DNA from: Brevibacillus sp. JNUCC-41
GTDB taxonomy: Bacteria; Bacillota; Bacilli; Bacillales; DSM-1321
DNA: 64,000 bases
Direction of reading: 5' to 3'
NCBI RefSeq assembly: GCF_014844095.1
Contig: NZ_CP062163.1
Span: 5,117,501-5,181,500 of the forward strand
Positions 9,582 to 18,716 of this stretch are shown piece by piece. The translations under genes and the position numbers were made by a program. Position 1 is the stretch's first letter; each line of letters opens with the position of its first letter. The notes below the pieces were generated by a model. The model worked only from the letters and a program-made list of their open reading frames with translations. It did not search any database and was not told the DNA's origin.

Positions 9582-9605
9582 TCGATAAACGGTCATATTT
9601 ATCGA
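9582..9605. promoter_or_regulatory. Possible operator upstream of bpsA
   Basis: TCGATAAA and TTTATCGA form a perfect 8-bp inverted repeat separated by 8 bp, 64-87 bp before the bpsA start, where a leftward promoter should lie. The binding protein is unknown; this is an inference from symmetry and place. Confidence 0.4.
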
Positions 9606-9705
9606 CGGTTCGGAATATTTTCTCTTTTTTTTTAAAAAAACTAGATGAAAAAGACTAAGAAATTGATAACATAGAGAACATGATCGTACTAGCGGAGGAA
9701 CGAAA

Positions 9706-9980
9706 ATGGAATCAACGCTATAATCACAAAAGCGTTAAATGGATTCTCCGAGACCATCAAGTCCGTTATTCCTTTCTTTTTGGACATTTAAAAGCCGTAC
9801 CTCATAAAACAGCCTTTCGAACAGGAATCGATAAGCGTCCTTATTGACATGAAAGGGGATATCCGAGGGAGAATAATAAACAAATTAGATGAAAACATGT
9901 TTTGCATGCCGTTAGAAGGGGCCATTAAAGGCATAGGCACTCTTCCTATCATCGATCAAAATGTAATCATGAAATATTAA
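9706..9980 (+). pseudogene. Decayed CheX-like chemotaxis phosphatase gene
   Basis: An ATG with a good ribosome site (GGAGG, 5 bases upstream of CGAAA-ATG) opens a frame that stops after five codons. A second frame then carries protein-like text, I-N-A-I-I-T-K-A-L-N-G-F-S-E-T-I-K-S-V-I-P, to an in-frame TAA. The same frame continues past it with K-P-Y-L-I-K-Q-P-F-E-Q-E-S-I-S-V-L-I-D, then M-K-G-D-I-R-G-R-I-I. The tail is P-I-I-D-Q-N-V-I-M-K-Y. This order (short N-helix, S-V-x-I-x-x-x-G-D-x-x-G, final P-x-I-x-x-Q-N-V) matches the CheX fold, but about 40 codons of the middle are missing. At least one frameshift, one nonsense codon and one deletion are needed to explain it. The CheX identity is from motif memory. 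Confidence 0.5.
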
Positions 9981-9981
9981 A

Positions 9982-10008
9982 CCCCCTTACCTAAAATCGG
10001 TAAGGGGG
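9982..10008. terminator. Strong stem-loop terminator
   Basis: A perfect 10-bp GC-rich stem (CCCCCTTACC / GGTAAGGGGG) with a 7-nt loop. On the minus strand it is followed by TTTAATATTT, so it probably ends the zinc-ribbon ORF; on the plus strand it follows the pseudogene stop by one base. Confidence 0.7.
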
Positions 10009-10013
10009 CACTG

Positions 10014-10148
10014 TCATTCTTCTTTCTTTACTGAAGATTGATTTTGCACTTGAATAATGATATTTTGAAACTCCTCTTTTCCACAAACGCTACACCTATA
10101 CTCCTGGCTTAAAATGGTTCGACAATGAATACAATATTTTTTCTCCAT
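10014..10148 (-). CDS. 44-aa zinc-ribbon protein, unrecognised
   Basis: The short ORF starts M-E-K-K-Y-C-I-H-C and continues to Y-R-C-S-V-C-G-K-E-E-F, giving two C-x-x-C knuckles 12 residues apart, a classic zinc-ribbon pattern. The tail is Gln/Lys/Glu-rich. A strong stem-loop lies just past the stop. The ribosome site is weak (AGGAAAG about 13 bases upstream), so the call rests on the Cys pattern. Function unknown. Confidence 0.55.
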   Translation of the reverse strand: MEKKYCIHCRTILSQEYRCSVCGKEEFQNIIIQVQNQSSVKKEE

Positions 10149-10268
10149 CCCTATCACTACTTTCCTGAACATATACTATCAATATATTCAAAAAGTGAAG
10201 AGAGTTTCCTTTTATCTGACAAAACTCCAATTTCATTATCCATGAAATGCTTCGGCATAAAAGAAAAA

Positions 10269-10305
10269 ATGCCTAAAATCCTCATCACCTGAGGATTTTA
10301 GGCAT
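10269..10305 (-). terminator. Terminator of xpt-pbuX
   Basis: A 16-bp perfect stem (10269-10284 with 10290-10305), loop of 5, then TTTTTT on the minus strand, 40 bp past the pbuX stop. Confidence 0.92.
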
Positions 10306-10344
10306 TAAATGGTTGAATCTATCAAGTACCGAATCTATTTTTAA

Positions 10345-11658
10345 TCAGGCTACTTTTTGCCCTTCAATACGAGCTTCTTTCACTTTTCCTTTTGTAGGGA
10401 CGATGTTAAAGACGATATTCAAGAAAATGGCTGTCAAACTTCCGGCTACAATACCGTTTTCCGTTAAGATTTGAAAGCTTTCCGGAATTTGCGCAAATAG
10501 TTCAGGAACGACCGTCACACCAAGTCCCATACCTACTGAACAAGCGATGATCAATAAATTTTCTTGAGAAGCAAAATCCACTTTGCTCAACATTTTAATT
10601 CCAGCGGCAATTACCATCCCGAACATTGCAACCATTGCACCGCCAAGCACGGATGAAGGGATAATTGTCGTGAATGCACCAATTTTCGGAACAAATCCTA
10701 TGAAAATGAGAATGCCCGCTGTTGTGTATATGACATTCCTTGTTTTAATGCCTGACAATTGAATCAGTCCGACATTTTGTGAAAAAGCCGTATACGGAAA
10801 CGAATTGAACAAACCGCCAATCATGATGGCCAGTCCTTCAGCACGATATCCGCGAGCCAAATCGTCTTCTGATATCTCTTTATCCGTGATTTCACCAAGG
10901 GCATAATAAACACCAGTCGATTCCACCAAGCTGACGATCGCTACCAATGTCATCGTAATGATTGCCGTGACGTTAAATGTCGGAGCACCAAAGTAGAAAA
11001 AATGAGGCATATGCAGCCAAGTGGCACTGACCACTGAGCTAAAATCCACTTTTCCAAGGAAGAAAGCTGCAAATGTTCCGACGATCAGCCCCAATAAAAT
11101 AGAGATGGAGCGTAGGAATCCCGATGAGAATTTATACATGAATATAATGAATAACAAAGTTCCAAAACCAAGAGCTACATTATTCAAGTCTCCGAAATCA
11201 GCAGCACCTTGACCTCCGCCAAGATTGTTGATGGCAACAGGAATGAGCGTTATGCCAATAATCAAAACGACAGATCCAGTGACAATGGGTGGGAAAAACC
11301 TTGCCAGTTTTCCGAAGAATTTACTAATGATAACGACGATCAATCCCGACACCAATATGGATCCATAAATGGAGTTGATTCCATATTGCGTACCGATTGC
11401 AATCATCGGGCTAACTGCAGTGAATGTACAGCCTAGGACGACCGGAAGCCCAATTCCAAAGAATTTATTTTTCCACACTTGCAATAATGTTGCTATCCCG
11501 CACATCAAAATGTCTATCGAAACTAAATAAGTCAACTGCGCTGCAGTCAATCCCAGTGCCCCACCGACAATCAATGGAATGACGACTGCACCGGCATACA
11601 TGGCAAGGACATGTTGTATTCCTAGAGACGCAACTTTTAAAGGTGATTGATTAGACAT
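10345..11658 (-). CDS. pbuX: Xanthine permease PbuX (NCS2 family)
   Basis: 437 aa with about 12-14 hydrophobic helices and the NCS2 pattern [11 protein letters not shown] near the N-terminus, plus a [11 protein letters not shown] motif around the transport core. It takes up xanthine across the cell membrane. The start is the ATG at 11658: AAGGAG lies 9 bases upstream, and the ATG overlaps the xpt stop (ATGTCTAA), so the two genes are translationally coupled. The guanine riboswitch upstream of xpt controls both. Confidence 0.95.
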   Translation of the reverse strand: MSNQSPLKVASLGIQHVLAMYAGAVVIPLIVGGALGLTAAQLTYLVSIDILMCGIATLLQVWKNKFFGIGLPVVLGCTFTAVSPMIAIGTQYGINSIYGSILVSGLIVVIISKFFGKLARFFPPIVTGSVVLIIGITLIPVAINNLGGGQGAADFGDLNNVALGFGTLLFIIFMYKFSSGFLRSISILLGLIVGTFAAFFLGKVDFSSVVSATWLHMPHFFYFGAPTFNVTAIITMTLVAIVSLVESTGVYYALGEITDKEISEDDLARGYRAEGLAIMIGGLFNSFPYTAFSQNVGLIQLSGIKTRNVIYTTAGILIFIGFVPKIGAFTTIIPSSVLGGAMVAMFGMVIAAGIKMLSKVDFASQENLLIIACSVGMGLGVTVVPELFAQIPESFQILTENGIVAGSLTAIFLNIVFNIVPTKGKVKEARIEGQKVA

Positions 11659-12250
11659 TGAGGGCTGCTCCTTCCATTTCGTCGGCGAAAGTAATCTCAC
11701 CGAATTTTAACTCAGCAATCCTCGCAAGTGATTCGACTTGAAAACCTTGTTCCCTAAGATCCTTACCACCACTTTGGAATGCCTTTTCAATCACGATGCC
11801 GATTCCGGCCACTTCTGCTCCAACCTGCTTACAGATTTCCACCAAGCCCCTGGCTGCCTGTCCGACCGCAAGGAAGTCATCGATGATTAAAACCTTATCC
11901 CCAGCTTCAATATATTTATTGGAAACCGTAATCGTATTGGTTTCTTTTTTTGTAAAGGAATGAACGGACGCAGTCACTAAATCATTTGTTAAAGTAAGTG
12001 ATTTACGTTTACGGGCAAAAATTAACGGAACTTCCAATTCCAATGCAGCCATCAAACCAGGTCCAATGCCTGAGGATTCAATCGTCAGCACTTTCGTTAT
12101 TTCCTTTTGTTCGAAACGTTTTACGAATTCTTTACCAATTTCTTTCATTAGTATAGGATCCATTTGATGATTCAAGAATGAATCTACTTTTAAGATATCT
12201 TCTGATAAAGCTTGACCCTCGGACAAGATTTTTTCCTTTAAAAGTTGCAT
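11651..12250 (-). CDS. xpt: Xanthine phosphoribosyltransferase Xpt
   Basis: 199 aa, versus 194 in B. subtilis. The PRPP-binding loop reads [14 protein letters not shown], and E-S-S-G-I-G-P-G-L is the second phosphate loop. It converts xanthine and PRPP to XMP in purine salvage. The start at 12250 follows GGGAGGAACCTTC. It is the first gene of xpt-pbuX; purine supply acts through the riboswitch in its leader. Confidence 0.95.
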   Translation of the reverse strand: MQLLKEKILSEGQALSEDILKVDSFLNHQMDPILMKEIGKEFVKRFEQKEITKVLTIESSGIGPGLMAALELEVPLIFARKRKSLTLTNDLVTASVHSFTKKETNTITVSNKYIEAGDKVLIIDDFLAVGQAARGLVEICKQVGAEVAGIGIVIEKAFQSGGKDLREQGFQVESLARIAELKFGEITFADEMEGAALNV

Positions 12251-12314
12251 GAAGGTTCCTCCCAATCTCGGATGATTATTGACCCATAAACCACGCAATC
12301 ATTTCCCGGCATAT

Positions 12315-12370
12315 AAAAAGCCCAAGAAACATTGCGGCACTTTTTTGGAGTGAAGCAATACTTCTTGGGC
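12315..12370 (-). terminator. Riboswitch-controlled terminator in the xpt leader
   Basis: On the minus strand GCCCAAGAA...GCAAT / ATTGC...TTCTTGGGC pairs over a long stem and is followed by TTTTTATA, between the guanine aptamer and the xpt ribosome site. This is the expression platform: ligand binding should favour termination. Confidence 0.85.
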
Positions 12371-12422
12371 ATGAATGAAAAATGAATCAGCTAAAGCCTT
12401 CATTATGCAACAAGATCTATTA

Positions 12423-12495
12423 CTCACCCATAGTCGAATTATTTACGGTAATCCGGTAGAAACTTGCAGGCCATATCCCTGCTATTATACGAGTG
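12423..12495 (-). ncRNA. Guanine-sensing purine riboswitch aptamer
   Basis: The minus strand carries the conserved purine aptamer: CACTCGTATAAT, then GATATGG, GTTTCTACC, CCGTAAA and GACTATGGGTGAG, in the right order and spacing, with P1 formed by CACTC and GGGTG. The specificity base in GACTATGGG is C (position 74 of the xpt numbering), which pairs with guanine or hypoxanthine; adenine switches have T there. It lies about 170 nt upstream of xpt with a terminator between. Confidence 0.97.
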
Positions 12496-12728
12496 AAACT
12501 TTATATTTCATTAATATATGAATTATAACAACGCTGGCTCTATTTGAAAAGGTATTTTTGATAAAAACCGAACTTTCATTTAAAAAATTAAATCATCATT
12601 CGTATTATTAGAAAATTGCGAAATCACACAACCAACAGGGTTTTCCTATCAAAAGAAAGAATCACCCCTTCTTCATGTTCCATTTACTGGTATCATACAC
12701 GTCAATATTGCAACTGACCATAAAAAAA

Positions 12729-12758
12729 GAAGGTCTTGGCATTCAATCCAAGTCCTTC
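12729..12758 (-). terminator. Terminator after the M32 carboxypeptidase gene
   Basis: An 11-bp stem (GAAGGACTTGG / CCAAGACCTTC) followed by seven T on the minus strand, 9 bp past the stop. Confidence 0.9.
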
Positions 12759-12767
12759 TCTTTTGAT

Positions 12768-14285
12768 TCATTTGATTTTATAAACTTCTTTATATTTATT
12801 TTCAAGATACTCTATTAAATACTGAACATTCAAGCCCTCTCCTGTCGTTTCCTTCAAAATCTCAAGAGGCTTTTTTGTTTTTCCGTATTTATGTATCTTT
12901 TCATTAAGCCATTTCCTGATTGGAGCAATGTCACCCGCTTCCAACAGGCCATCAAAATCAGGCAAATCTTTAAGCATCGATTGCTTGATTTGGGCTGCAT
13001 ACATATATCCCAATGCATAAGAAGGGAAGTAACCAAAACTGCCATCTGCCCAGTGTACATCTTGCAACACGCCCATGGCATCATTTTCAGGCACAATTCC
13101 CAAATAATCCTTGTATTTTTCATTCCAGACTTCCGGTAAATCCTTCACTTCAAGTTCTCCATTAAAAAGAGCCTTTTCCAGTTCATACCGAATTATAATA
13201 TGTAGGGGATACGTCAGTTCATCTGCTTCAATACGGATGAACGATGGTTTTGATTCGTTAATGCCCCGGTAAAATTCATCCAGTGTCACATCATTGAATT
13301 GTTCGGGAGCATATTCTTTTAATAAGGAGAATTTATTTTTCCAGAAGCTATGGTTCCGTCCAATGAAGTTTTCGAAAAACAATGATTGTGATTCATGGAT
13401 ACCCATTGATGTCCCGCCGTCGAGAAGTGTTCCAGTTAATTCTTCGGCGATATTCTGCTCATAAATGGCATGTCCGCATTCATGGATGGTACCAAAAATC
13501 GCCCCTCTAAAATCACTTTCATCGTATCGGGTCGTCACCCGTACATCGCCCCTGTTTATTTTAATTTCAAAAGGGTGAACTGTTTCATCCAGCCTGCCAG
13601 CCTTGAAATCGTATCCTAGCTGTTTTAAAAATTCCAAGTTCAGTTGATGCTGCTTTTCTTTTGGAAATTCTTTATATAGGAACGCTGTTTCAGGTCTATG
13701 TTCACTTTCGGCAATCTGTTTTACCAATGGAACGATCCTCGCCCGAAGCTCACTGAATACGCTGTCAAGTATATCTACGGTCATTCCTGGTTCATACATA
13801 TCTAAAAGGGTATTATATTTCGTCCCTTCATAACCCCAGTACTCTACGAACCTACGGGTATATGCTACAATTTGCTCCAGATAAGGTTGAAATAATGAAA
13901 AATCAGCTTTTTCCCTTGCCTCTTCCCACGCACTTTCAGAACGCGATTGTAAAATGACGAATTCCTTATATTCGTTGGCAGGAATTTTCTTATTCCTTTC
14001 AAACTCTTTTTTACACTCTTGGACCATTTTATTCGTCGTTTCACTAAGAGTAGCATTCTCCAGCGAAAGTTCTGCGATGAAGGATTCCATTTCTTTACTT
14101 GTGCTCATATTAAACACCTCGGAGGAAAGCACGCCGATAACTTCGGAACGCTGCTCACCTCCCTGTTTCGGTGCACCTGTACGTAAATCCCAAAAAATTA
14201 ACGCGAGAGCTTCATTATAGGCCGAGATTTTCTTTACATATTCTCTAAACTCTTTTTCTATCAGATCGATACCCTTTTTTTTCAT
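12768..14285 (-). CDS. ypwA: Carboxypeptidase Taq-type metallopeptidase (M32), YpwA
   Basis: 505 aa, as in B. subtilis YpwA (501). The zinc motif H-E-C-G-H sits in G-T-I-H-E-C-G-H-A-I-Y-E-Q-N, with the downstream family stretches G-I-H-E-S-Q-S-L-F-F-E-N and I-R-I-E-A-D-E-L-T-Y-P-L-H-I. It removes C-terminal residues in the cytoplasm, with no signal peptide. Start at 14285: AAGGAG is 8 bases before this ATG; the upstream ATG at 14303 has none. It stands alone between two terminators. Confidence 0.94.
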   Translation of the reverse strand: MKKKGIDLIEKEFREYVKKISAYNEALALIFWDLRTGAPKQGGEQRSEVIGVLSSEVFNMSTSKEMESFIAELSLENATLSETTNKMVQECKKEFERNKKIPANEYKEFVILQSRSESAWEEAREKADFSLFQPYLEQIVAYTRRFVEYWGYEGTKYNTLLDMYEPGMTVDILDSVFSELRARIVPLVKQIAESEHRPETAFLYKEFPKEKQHQLNLEFLKQLGYDFKAGRLDETVHPFEIKINRGDVRVTTRYDESDFRGAIFGTIHECGHAIYEQNIAEELTGTLLDGGTSMGIHESQSLFFENFIGRNHSFWKNKFSLLKEYAPEQFNDVTLDEFYRGINESKPSFIRIEADELTYPLHIIIRYELEKALFNGELEVKDLPEVWNEKYKDYLGIVPENDAMGVLQDVHWADGSFGYFPSYALGYMYAAQIKQSMLKDLPDFDGLLEAGDIAPIRKWLNEKIHKYGKTKKPLEILKETTGEGLNVQYLIEYLENKYKEVYKIK

Positions 14286-14369
14286 AATCACTGCTCCTTC
14301 CAACTACACTTTACCATATTATACAAAAGTCTTTCATATCAGAACCACTTCGATTAATAAATTAAAATA

Positions 14370-14403
14370 AAATAAGAGCCAAGGGGCACCTTGGCTCTTA
14401 TTT
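14370..14403 (-). terminator. Terminator after ypvA
   Basis: A 15-bp perfect stem (14370-14384 with 14389-14403) with a 4-nt loop, then an A/T-rich tail, 15 bp past the ypvA stop. Confidence 0.88.
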
Positions 14404-14418
14404 CGGACTGGACTTTAG

Positions 14419-16332
14419 TTAAAGCGTTACAGGAAGAATGGATACAATCTTCTCTTTCACTTGTTCCGAAAGATCCTTTTCAGTCAAAATCTGGACTGTT
14501 CCCGAATCATTGCTCGTCCTGATCAATCGCCCTATTCCCTGGCGCAAACGAAGGAGCATGTATGGAAGATCCACTTCTTCGAATGCGTCTGTAACCGAGT
14601 TTCGTTTGGCCTCGAAAACCGGATCACGCGGCGGGAATGGAAGGGAGTGTAACACTACATTTTGTAATGAAGGACCTGGAACATCAAGCCCTTCCCATAA
14701 ATGATAGGAGAAAAGGACAGATTGCTCCTCTTCTTGGAACTTCTTAACAAGCTCGCTGATTTCCGCTTCCCCTTCAAAATAAAATGGATAAGAAGATATT
14801 GGGCAGTTTTCCTTGAACCAATGCAATTCCTCTTTTGAATGAAATAATACTAGTGTTCGACCTTCATTTTCCTCGATTGACTTCATCGTATATTTAAGTT
14901 TCGCCAATTTATCTCCATTTTCGAAGACTGGCATGTTCATTTTCATGACTTCATCGTAATCAAATGGTGATTCAACGGAGAAGCTGTCATACTTTTCTAT
15001 CCCTAAACTATCTGCAATATATTGGAAGGATTTATTATCCGATAATGTTGCCGATGAAAAAATGTACGGGATTTTTTTAGAGAATACCTGTTCAGACAGT
15101 ATATCCTGTACAAGCCTTGGCATGATGACCAATGTTTTGGTCATTTCATTTTCTTCAAACCAGGAAACGGCCTGTTCATCCTTCACAAATAGAGAAAGGG
15201 AGTATCCCAGCTGCTCTAAATATTCTTCCGTCACTTTTAAATCATAATCATTGATCGTGTACATTTCCGCTTCAAAAACAAGGTTCTCCTCTAGCTCTTC
15301 AACCTTTTTCTGAAGCTTTTGGGCGAAGCTTGTTATTTCTTTGGACATCGGAATTTCATAACGATTAGATCCGCTGACATGAATCGCTTTTTCATCCAAC
15401 AAATCAAAAAATTCTTCGTTGATATCAATTAAATCCTCAATGATGTATAAAGTTTCTTCACGAACCTGATTGGCTGTAAGCAATTCTAAAACCGAAGCAA
15501 GGGTCTGTTCCCCAACTTTATACGTTAACGCCTTTTGAGCTGCAAATTCCAATAGGTGACCTTCATCAAAAACAACGCAGCTATGATCAGGCAGCAATGG
15601 TAACTGACCTTCACGCTTACGCTTTTCCTTAGTCCATACATGCTCCATGAAGAAGTCATGTGAACAAATGATCAAATCACTTGATTTTCGGTAGTGGTCC
15701 CGTGATAGGGTTTGCCCACAACGATGGCGTTTATCACAAGTAAAACAGTTTTGGAGCTGATCCCAGCCAACTTTAGACCAGTCTTCATCATTTAAATATG
15801 GATACTGTTTACGGTCCCCATATGCTGTATAGGCGTTCATGGATGAGTTATCATGGACAAACTTGGGAAGTTCATCATATAGCTGATCTATTCCCTCGGA
15901 ATCTTCGTGATTCACCGCGTAATCCAATTTCTTAAGACATACATATTGATCGTGATACTTGGCAAGCCGAACATCCACTTCAATGCCTAAAGCATTCTTG
16001 ATTTTTTGGATGTCGCCTTCCTCTTTGACAAGCTGTTCAATCAACGTTTCATCCGCACAAGAAATAATTGCAGGTTTATTCGTATATCTCGCATAACAAA
16101 TCGCATATAGTAAATAGACCAAAGTCTTACCGGTCCCTACCCCTGCTTCTGCAAAACTTACATTCTTTTCTTTAAAGGCTTTTTCTAACTGAAAAGCCAT
16201 GAAGATTTGTTCGTCACGCAGCTCAAATCCTTTTTCGGGAAGAATATCGTAAAAAACATCACCGATCCATTCTGAAAGCTTATCGTAAAAAGAATCTTCC
16301 TTTGTTACCGAAAAAGGCAGTGTTTTAAGCAT
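14419..16332 (-). CDS. ypvA: XPD/DinG-family ATP-dependent helicase YpvA with Fe-S cysteines
   Basis: About 637 aa superfamily 2 helicase. Walker A is A-G-V-G-T-G-K-T (residues 64-71 of the 638-aa frame), the Walker B box is D-E-G-H (257-260), and the C-terminal motif VI is L-R-Q-G-I-G-R-L-I-R-T. Between motifs I and II are four cysteines, C133, C197, C200 and C206, placed like the 4Fe-4S ligands of XPD and DinG. It should therefore unwind DNA 5'-3'. There is no exonuclease domain, unlike the dinG gene at 54.4 kb. Two adjacent ATG codons exist; the second (16332) has the better spacing to GGGGAG. Confidence 0.92.
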   Translation of the reverse strand: MLKTLPFSVTKEDSFYDKLSEWIGDVFYDILPEKGFELRDEQIFMAFQLEKAFKEKNVSFAEAGVGTGKTLVYLLYAICYARYTNKPAIISCADETLIEQLVKEEGDIQKIKNALGIEVDVRLAKYHDQYVCLKKLDYAVNHEDSEGIDQLYDELPKFVHDNSSMNAYTAYGDRKQYPYLNDEDWSKVGWDQLQNCFTCDKRHRCGQTLSRDHYRKSSDLIICSHDFFMEHVWTKEKRKREGQLPLLPDHSCVVFDEGHLLEFAAQKALTYKVGEQTLASVLELLTANQVREETLYIIEDLIDINEEFFDLLDEKAIHVSGSNRYEIPMSKEITSFAQKLQKKVEELEENLVFEAEMYTINDYDLKVTEEYLEQLGYSLSLFVKDEQAVSWFEENEMTKTLVIMPRLVQDILSEQVFSKKIPYIFSSATLSDNKSFQYIADSLGIEKYDSFSVESPFDYDEVMKMNMPVFENGDKLAKLKYTMKSIEENEGRTLVLFHSKEELHWFKENCPISSYPFYFEGEAEISELVKKFQEEEQSVLFSYHLWEGLDVPGPSLQNVVLHSLPFPPRDPVFEAKRNSVTDAFEEVDLPYMLLRLRQGIGRLIRTSNDSGTVQILTEKDLSEQVKEKIVSILPVTL

Positions 16333-16512
16333 CATGGTCTCCCCTTTTATCTATCATCAGTATATAGTATCCGAATCATTACAATCTTAGGCAAAAGTAT
16401 ATTATCCTTTATTTCACATTAATAGTCAAGATATTTACGAACCATCAGAAATGAAGCATATTATGTATGTTTTTCTATGTATGCTGCCTGGTGCCCGATT
16501 CGTAAAATAAAA

Positions 16513-16537
16513 GACAGGCTCCAAAAGAGAGCCTGTC
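16513..16537 (-). terminator. Terminator after the cold-shock gene
   Basis: A 9-bp stem GACAGGCTC/GAGCCTGTC with a 7-nt loop and TTTTATTTTA on the minus strand. Confidence 0.88.
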
Positions 16538-16558
16538 TGTAAATAATATAGGGTTGAA

Positions 16559-16759
16559 TTAAGCTTTGTTTACGTTTGATGCTTGTGGTCCACGTTGACC
16601 TTGTTCTACATCAAATGTAACGTCTTGGCCTTCTTCAAGTGTTTTGAAACCTTCGCCTTGGATAGCTGAGAAATGTACGAATACATCGTCTCCACCTTCA
16701 CGTTCGATGAATCCAAAACCTTTTTCTGCGTTAAACCATTTTACTTTACCTTGTTCCAT
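16559..16759 (-). CDS. cspD: Cold-shock protein (CspD-like)
   Basis: 66 aa. RNP1 K-G-F-G-F-I and RNP2 V-F-V-H-F are intact, and the ending G-P-Q-A-S-N-V matches Bacillus Csp proteins. It is a small single-stranded RNA/DNA-binding beta-barrel that works as an RNA chaperone. AGGAGG lies 8 bases before the ATG, a strong site. Its place near ypvA suggests cspD rather than cspB or cspC, but the paralogue assignment is tentative. It is monocistronic with its own terminator. Confidence 0.93.
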   Translation of the reverse strand: MEQGKVKWFNAEKGFGFIEREGGDDVFVHFSAIQGEGFKTLEEGQDVTFDVEQGQRGPQASNVNKA

Positions 16760-16952
16760 TTTTGTTGCCTCCTAGTGTGTTCTCCACACATTATATTACT
16801 ATTCTTGCTCAAAAAAGTATTAAGGTATTCCTTAAATCTGAACAAAAATAATTCATTATTAGAATAACAGAAAAGGAAATGATAAGCAAGACTGGAACCT
16901 ATTATGAATAAATCGTCCTGAGTATCAAAATCCTCCATTATATTCTACCTAC

Positions 16953-18101
16953 TTATTCACCCTGAGGCTGTCTTGGCGGCCTTTTCCCCCAATATTGATA
17001 AAGGTCAGCACGGATGAAACCATTGAACAATTTCCTTTTTTTCGTTGCAGGCTTACCGTAATGCTGTTCGAAGTCAGGATTGGAGGTTATCATGTATACT
17101 GACCATGTATCAAGCTTCTTGAAAGCTTGGCCCATTTCTCTATACATCTGCTCAACTGCTTTTTTCTCACCAAGCCGTTCTCCATAAGGCGGGTTCCCGA
17201 CAATGACACCATACTCTTTCCTTGTCGAGATATCCCTCACCTGCATTTGTTTAAATTCAACCAGATCACCAAGACCTGCTTCAAAACTATTCGCTTTAGC
17301 TATATCGACCATTCGATGGTCAATATCACAACCGGTTATGTCCAAGTACTGATCATAATCGGCTAAATCTTCAGCTTCAATCCGTGCTTCATCCCAAACC
17401 TTGCTATCCATCCATGCCCAAGTTTCAGATACGAATTCCCGGTTAAACCCAGGTGCTATGTTCTGCCCAATTAAGGCTGCCTCGATGGGAATCGTTCCAG
17501 ATCCACAAAATGGATCTATGAAAGGTTTATCCGGTTTCCAATTGGTCAGCATGATTAAGGCAGCCGCCAATGTTTCTTTAAGGGGTGCCTCCCCTTGCCC
17601 TGTCCGATATCCCCGTTTATGCAAACCTGCACCTGAAGTATCTATGGTAAGTGTCACTACATCTTTTAAAATAGACACTTCAATTTTAAACAAAGGACCA
17701 GTCTCTGCAAACCAGGACACTTGCTTATATTTACTTTTCAATCTATCAACAATCGCCTTTTTGACAATAGCCTGACAATCAGGGACACTGTAAAGCTTTG
17801 ACTTAACGGATTTTCCACTCACAGGGAACTCTACATCGGCTGATAAGTAATCTTCCCAATTCAATGCCTTTGTTTTTTCAAACAACTCATCAAATGAATA
17901 TGCTTTAAATTCCGCAACTTTAATTTTTACCCTATCGGCACTGCGCAGCCATAAATTAGAGCGGGCAATGGCGGATTGGTCGCCTTTATATGTGATTTTA
18001 CCATTTTCAACTTGACAATCGTAACCAAGATCCCTAACCTCCTTGGCAACAATTGATTCCAATCCCATTGCTGATGTTGCGATAATATCGAATTGTTTCA
18101 T
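16953..18101 (-). CDS. ypsC: THUMP-domain class I SAM-dependent RNA methyltransferase YpsC
   Basis: 382 aa (B. subtilis YpsC 385). An N-terminal THUMP RNA-binding region (about 45-160) is followed by a Rossmann methyltransferase with F-I-D-P-F-C-G-S-G-T-I-P-I-E-A (SAM loop), and the catalytic N-P-P-Y-G-E-R. The N-P-P-Y type motif points to N-methylation of a base amino group; relatives (RlmL N-half) modify 23S rRNA G2445. The target here is not proven. It lies near rnpB and gpsB as in B. subtilis. Confidence 0.93.
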   Translation of the reverse strand: MKQFDIIATSAMGLESIVAKEVRDLGYDCQVENGKITYKGDQSAIARSNLWLRSADRVKIKVAEFKAYSFDELFEKTKALNWEDYLSADVEFPVSGKSVKSKLYSVPDCQAIVKKAIVDRLKSKYKQVSWFAETGPLFKIEVSILKDVVTLTIDTSGAGLHKRGYRTGQGEAPLKETLAAALIMLTNWKPDKPFIDPFCGSGTIPIEAALIGQNIAPGFNREFVSETWAWMDSKVWDEARIEAEDLADYDQYLDITGCDIDHRMVDIAKANSFEAGLGDLVEFKQMQVRDISTRKEYGVIVGNPPYGERLGEKKAVEQMYREMGQAFKKLDTWSVYMITSNPDFEQHYGKPATKKRKLFNGFIRADLYQYWGKRPPRQPQGE

Positions 18102-18109
18102 TAATCTTG

Positions 18110-18677
18110 CACCTTCTTTCCATTAATCCAAATCAATGGCACCTTTTCCCGATATGTATTTAAGAATCAGGCATTGATTTTTTACATATAAACCTTTTTT
18201 AAAAGGTCCACCGCTTTTTTATATTTCAGTTAGTATTCTTCATTGTTTGCTTAGCTTATTTTATGATCATGTAGCGAGGACATGAAATAAAGCACTACTC
18301 AATTATCCATATACCTTAAGATACACGCTGCAATCATATGATTGAAATCATCGAAACCGATTATGTATGCTTTTCATCATTATCCTAATATTTGAAGTTT
18401 TCCGTATTGATACCTTCATTTTAAAGCTAACAGAAGTGTTAAGGAACCTTTTAAAAATAGGATGCCCAGAATCAAGGAATGCTTTACATTCCGACACTAT
18501 TTTTAAAAATGTTTCCGACTGACTTCAATCGAACCCATTTTCTTTCGGCTTGACACTTTTCGAAATGGAATGAAAAACTTGCCAAGTTCTTAGTTTAACA
18601 CAGCGGTGTTTCAGAAAACGAAAAATAAATGGAAATGCCCAATCTTTTTTTATAATCAGGCAATCTCCATAAACAAA
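18110..18677. other. Gene-free region with one complex inverted repeat
   Basis: About 570 bp of AT-rich DNA between ypsC and rnpB has no convincing ORF. It holds a nested inverted repeat at 18449-18508, described separately, and a 14-bp palindrome CAATCATATGATTG near 18333. The rnpB promoter is on the other side of rnpB, so this region is downstream of rnpB and upstream of ypsC; part of it should be the ypsC promoter. Confidence 0.5.
18449..18508. repeat. Nested inverted repeat of unknown role
   Basis: Outer arms TTTTAAAAATAG (18449-18460) and CTATTTTTAAAA (18497-18508) are perfectly complementary over 12 bp. An inner hairpin GGAATG (18476-18481) / CATTCC (18487-18492) with a 5-nt loop lies between them. 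It could be a structured RNA, an operator or a relic of a small mobile repeat. Confidence 0.45.
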
Positions 18678-18702
18678 AACTCCCCTTTTTAAAGGAGAGT
18701 TG
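18678..18702 (-). terminator. Terminator of rnpB
   Basis: On the minus strand ACTCTCCTTT-AAAA-AGGGGAGT is followed by TTTTTG, just past the 3' end of RNase P RNA. Confidence 0.8.
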
Positions 18703-18716
18703 TGCTTTTGGTGTAA

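Noticed and set aside
9680-9847. 55-codon ORF beginning M-I-V-L-A-E-E-R-K-W-N-Q-R-Y
   Set aside because: No ribosome site, overlaps the better explained CheX-like pseudogene in another frame.
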